DNA of 64,000 nt from JADJSS01 sp964490845 (GTDB lineage: Bacteria; Bacteroidota; Bacteroidia; Chitinophagales; JADIYW01), in NCBI GenBank assembly GCA_964490845.1, contig CAZBED010000002.1:418686-482685 (forward strand). The letters are read 5' to 3'. This document shows positions 61,504 through 64,000 of this stretch, piece by piece. The translations under genes and the position numbers were made by a program. How positions within the stretch are numbered: the stretch's first letter is position 1; the number at the start of each line of letters is the position of its first letter. The notes under the pieces were generated by a model. The model did no database searches, was not told where the DNA came from, and worked only from the letters and a program-made list of their open reading frames with translations.

Positions 61504-63003
61504 ATGAAAAATCTAATACTAACTATTTGCATTCTTGTTTTTTGGGCTGTAAAGATTAATGCCCAAGTATCTTTTCAAAGAACCTATGGAAGCCCGAATA
61601 CTGATGAAGGAAACTTCGTTCAGCAAACCAGTGATAACGGATATATTCTTGCAGGTTCAGCTATTGATTTTATAGGAGGGTCAAATCAGGATGCTTATTT
61701 AGTTAAAACAGACTTAACTGGTGCTGTACTATGGAGTAAAACTTATGGTAGTACGCAAAATGATTACGCTTCATGTGTTAAGCAAACAAGTGATGCCGGT
61801 TATATCGTGTCTGGAACAGCATATTTCAGCGGAAGCGCGTATAGGGGTTTCTTAATAAAAATAAATTCCGCTGGAGATACTGCCTGGACAAAAACTTACG
61901 GAAGTGAAGATAACAGCTTTACATCTGTAGTACAGACTAATGATGGAGGATATATTGCCTCAGGCAATATATCTGATCACAGTCATACGTCGAGTGCAGG
62001 ATATTTGGTGAAAGTTGATAATAATGGAAATGTATTATGGGCAAAAAAATATAATTTAGGCAGCGCTTCCGCGACATTAAATTGTGTTTTACAGGCAAAT
62101 GATGGCAATTATGTTGCCTGTGGGAATACAGGGAGCAATTGTATAATAAAAGTAAATAGTGCAGGAGACACAATATTTTGTCGATCATTTGGGGGTTCTG
62201 TTACAAAATCAATTAAAAAAACGACTGATGGAGGATATATCATAGGTGGGGGATATTCTGATGGGATATCTCACGGAAACATTATTAAAACAGATGCCAA
62301 TGGTATTGTTGAATGGAATAATACATTTGGTTCCAGCTTGGTTGTTAATTCTGTCCACCAAAAAAGTGGTGGCGAGTATGTCGCTGTGTTAACCCCAAGT
62401 TCCGGTATTGATGCAGTATATACAATTAAATTAAATACAACTGGTAATTTTGTATGGGGTAAAAAATATAAACCATCTAATAGTGCTTTAGCAAAATGCA
62501 TGCAGCCATGCAATGATGGCGGATTTGTTATTATAGGAGAAAATGCGACTTCAAACCCTAATGTTTATCTCGTAAAAACGGATTCTAATGGAGTAACTAG
62601 TTGTAATAATGAAGTATATATAATGTCACAGTCTTCTCTTTCTGCTTCAAGCTCTAAATTGTCTAATACAATTACATCAGATGCTTCTTATGGAGCGTAT
62701 CCAATGTTTGTAAATTCTGTTTCGTCAAATATATCTACATTATGTATCACTACAGGAATAGATGAAAAGACCTCTGATAGAATATTTTCTATTTATCCAA
62801 ACCCTACAAGTGGAAAATTTACGATTCAATTACCACTCACCAGTGCTGAGATAATTATAACAGATTTTCTCGGTCGACAGGTAATGAATATGAAAACGAC
62901 TCAAAATAATCCTGAATTCCAATTGATGGAGGACGGGGTTTATATAATTTCCGTTCATACAGAACAAGGTAGTGCATCGTGTAAATTGATAGTACGTCAT
63001 TAA
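61504..63003 (+). CDS. Secreted seven-repeat propeller-like protein with T9SS sorting domain
   Basis: A 499-residue secreted protein with a signal peptide (NLILTICILVFWAVKINA, then QVSFQ). Seven repeats of about 45 residues fill residues 23-365. Each has a W/F-x-K-x-Y-G-S start, a central QTSDNGYILAG-type strand and an end such as YLVKTDLTGAVLW. Seven such units suggest a seven-bladed beta-propeller. A type A sorting domain (IYPNPTSGKFTIQLP) ends the protein. It is placed directly before the rRNA operon. Function is unknown. Confidence 0.85.
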   Translation: MKNLILTICILVFWAVKINAQVSFQRTYGSPNTDEGNFVQQTSDNGYILAGSAIDFIGGSNQDAYLVKTDLTGAVLWSKTYGSTQNDYASCVKQTSDAGYIVSGTAYFSGSAYRGFLIKINSAGDTAWTKTYGSEDNSFTSVVQTNDGGYIASGNISDHSHTSSAGYLVKVDNNGNVLWAKKYNLGSASATLNCVLQANDGNYVACGNTGSNCIIKVNSAGDTIFCRSFGGSVTKSIKKTTDGGYIIGGGYSDGISHGNIIKTDANGIVEWNNTFGSSLVVNSVHQKSGGEYVAVLTPSSGIDAVYTIKLNTTGNFVWGKKYKPSNSALAKCMQPCNDGGFVIIGENATSNPNVYLVKTDSNGVTSCNNEVYIMSQSSLSASSSKLSNTITSDASYGAYPMFVNSVSSNISTLCITTGIDEKTSDRIFSIYPNPTSGKFTIQLPLTSAEIIITDFLGRQVMNMKTTQNNPEFQLMEDGVYIISVHTEQGSASCKLIVRH

Positions 63004-63036
63004 ATACAGTTTGATTTGCCCAAAAAATTAAACTAA

Positions 63037-63138
63037 TTACTTTCCGGTCGGCATATATTTGAAATCAGAAAGTGAATTATACACCGGCCTGTCTGCTATC
63101 CGTCTGTAAAACACATCCTTTTTTTCGCTGCCGGGCAT
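63037..63138 (-). pseudogene. Possible short gene remnant, 33 codons
   Basis: A minus-strand frame from ATG 63138 to TAA 63037 reads MPGSEKKDVFYRRIADRPVY and ends SDFKYMPTGK. It looks like real protein sequence (varied, polar, few repeats), but in-frame stops lie just upstream (about 63147) and there is no promoter or ribosome site. It may be the tail of a lost gene. The family was not recognised. Confidence 0.35.
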
Positions 63139-63377
63139 TAGTTGTCATAACAAGTATCGTTTATCCGTGTCAAACTATATTTACGCACAATCATCAGACA
63201 ATTAATTAGTTAGGTATAAAAATCAGTCAACTGTCAAAACGCATCTAAAAAGCAAATTTAGTATGTTAATTCTGCTTCAAACAAAGGAAACAATTACTTA
63301 AACTCGTCAAACTATCAATGAAATAAGGCGGTTACGCAGAAAACGGAAAAAAGATTATTTTTTTTAGATAAGATGCT
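63139..63377. other. Spacer upstream of rRNA promoters
   Basis: AT-rich sequence between the possible remnant and the first rRNA promoter, where I see no gene, tRNA or hairpin of note. It may carry upstream activating sequence for the rRNA promoters, but nothing specific is visible. Confidence 0.5.
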
Positions 63378-63407
63378 TGACAATTAAAATTAAACTGCTA
63401 CCTTTGC
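63378..63407 (+). promoter_or_regulatory. rRNA operon promoter P1
   Basis: TTG (63378-63380), a spacer of exactly 19 nt and TACCTTTG (63400-63407) match the Bacteroidota consensus. Transcription would start near 63414, about 270 nt before 16S. Confidence 0.8.
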
Positions 63408-63450
63408 ATCCGCTTTTGAAAACAGATACACACAGCATCTAAATCATCAG

Positions 63451-63461
63451 CACAGTTCTTT
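63451..63461 (+). promoter_or_regulatory. boxA-like leader element, copy 1
   Basis: CACAGTTCTTT lies about 37 nt after the P1 start site. Its exact copy at 63576-63586 lies about 26 nt after the P2 start. AGTTCTTTGA-type sequence is common in rRNA leaders of this phylum and fits a NusB/NusE antitermination site. Confidence 0.55.
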
Positions 63462-63513
63462 CAAACGATACACCATGTGGATAAAAATAATGAAAATTAT
63501 TTTCCACTAAATG

Positions 63514-63543
63514 TTGAAAATCGCAAGAAAGTTATTATCTTTG
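63514..63543 (+). promoter_or_regulatory. rRNA operon promoter P2
   Basis: TTG (63514-63516), a spacer of exactly 19 nt and TATCTTTG (63536-63543) form a second consensus promoter, 136 nt after P1. Transcription would start near 63550. Confidence 0.8.
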
Positions 63544-63575
63544 CCGTCCCTTCTGTAAAAAGAAGATTTAGCAAA

Positions 63576-63586
63576 CACAGTTCTTT
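63576..63586 (+). promoter_or_regulatory. boxA-like leader element, copy 2
   Basis: This is the second CACAGTTCTTT, followed by GATTTATTGGGG. It is nearer to 16S and more like the usual boxA of the phylum. Confidence 0.6.
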
Positions 63587-63681
63587 GATTTATTGGGGAG
63601 CCAAATATGGTTCATTAAAACGAATGTTAATACATACTCAAAACTTATTAATTTAAAACAAACTCGTACTAAAAGTACATT

Positions 63682-64000
<319 letters not shown>

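Overview
The window is a chromosomal segment of a Bacteroidota bacterium. The evidence is: promoters of the type TTG-N19-TAnnTTTG, weak ribosome binding sites, two secreted proteins with a C-terminal type IX secretion (T9SS) sorting domain, a TonB-dependent receptor with a carboxypeptidase-like N-terminal domain, LytTR/LytS-type signalling, a DUF3570/DUF4266 cluster, and a 16S rRNA start. Chitinophagia or Saprospiria seems most likely, but that is inference. No phage, integrase, insertion sequence or CRISPR array was seen.

Layout. 1-4215 (minus): the 2-oxoglutarate dehydrogenase genes sucA and sucB (partial at the window edge), separated by an AT-rich lipoprotein gene. 4392-8319 (plus): rpsT, radC, a lipoprotein, a decayed efflux-pump gene and a DEAD-box RNA helicase. 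8322-11134 (minus): a four-gene thioredoxin/ApbE/DUF4266/DUF3570 cluster. 11341-27223 (plus): a complete division and cell wall (dcw) cluster, mraZ-rsmH-ftsL-ftsI-murE-mraY-murD-ftsW-murG-murC-ftsQ-ftsA-ftsZ, with a MraZ-type operator in front and a strong terminator behind. The MurE motif indicates meso-diaminopimelate peptidoglycan.

27251-34174 (minus): a tight six-gene operon with its own promoter and terminator. It encodes a PqqD-like RiPP-recognition protein, an ATP-grasp ligase, a PLP-dependent decarboxylase, a urea-channel/M23-peptidase fusion, an outer-membrane barrel and a TPR protein. This is the best candidate for an undescribed system: it looks like synthesis of a peptide- or amine-type product coupled to envelope export or remodelling. 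34267-38204 (minus): a SCO1/MORN/YHYH lipoprotein group next to a LytS/LytTR two-component system.

38243-53299: a histone H1-like protein, SlyD, PabB, PurA, a TauE/SafE exporter, a chromate transporter, a TonB receptor, a small EamA/SMR-type membrane protein, a GH20 hexosaminidase with a Fur regulator, a RelA/SpoT protein and an OmpH/Skp chaperone. 53399-57626: tRNA-Leu(UAG), an unusually short trigger factor lacking its PPIase domain, clpP, clpX and superoxide dismutase. 57691-63003: a T9SS-exported sugar-dehydrogenase-like protein, serC, a small HTH regulator and a predicted seven-bladed propeller secreted protein. 63004-64000: a spacer with tandem rRNA promoters and duplicated leader boxes, then the first ~319 nt of 16S rRNA.

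A recurring oddity is short sequence built on a 7-nt period. It occurs in the coding sequence for the SucB linker and in the spacers around tig, suggesting a dispersed family of decayed heptameric repeats.
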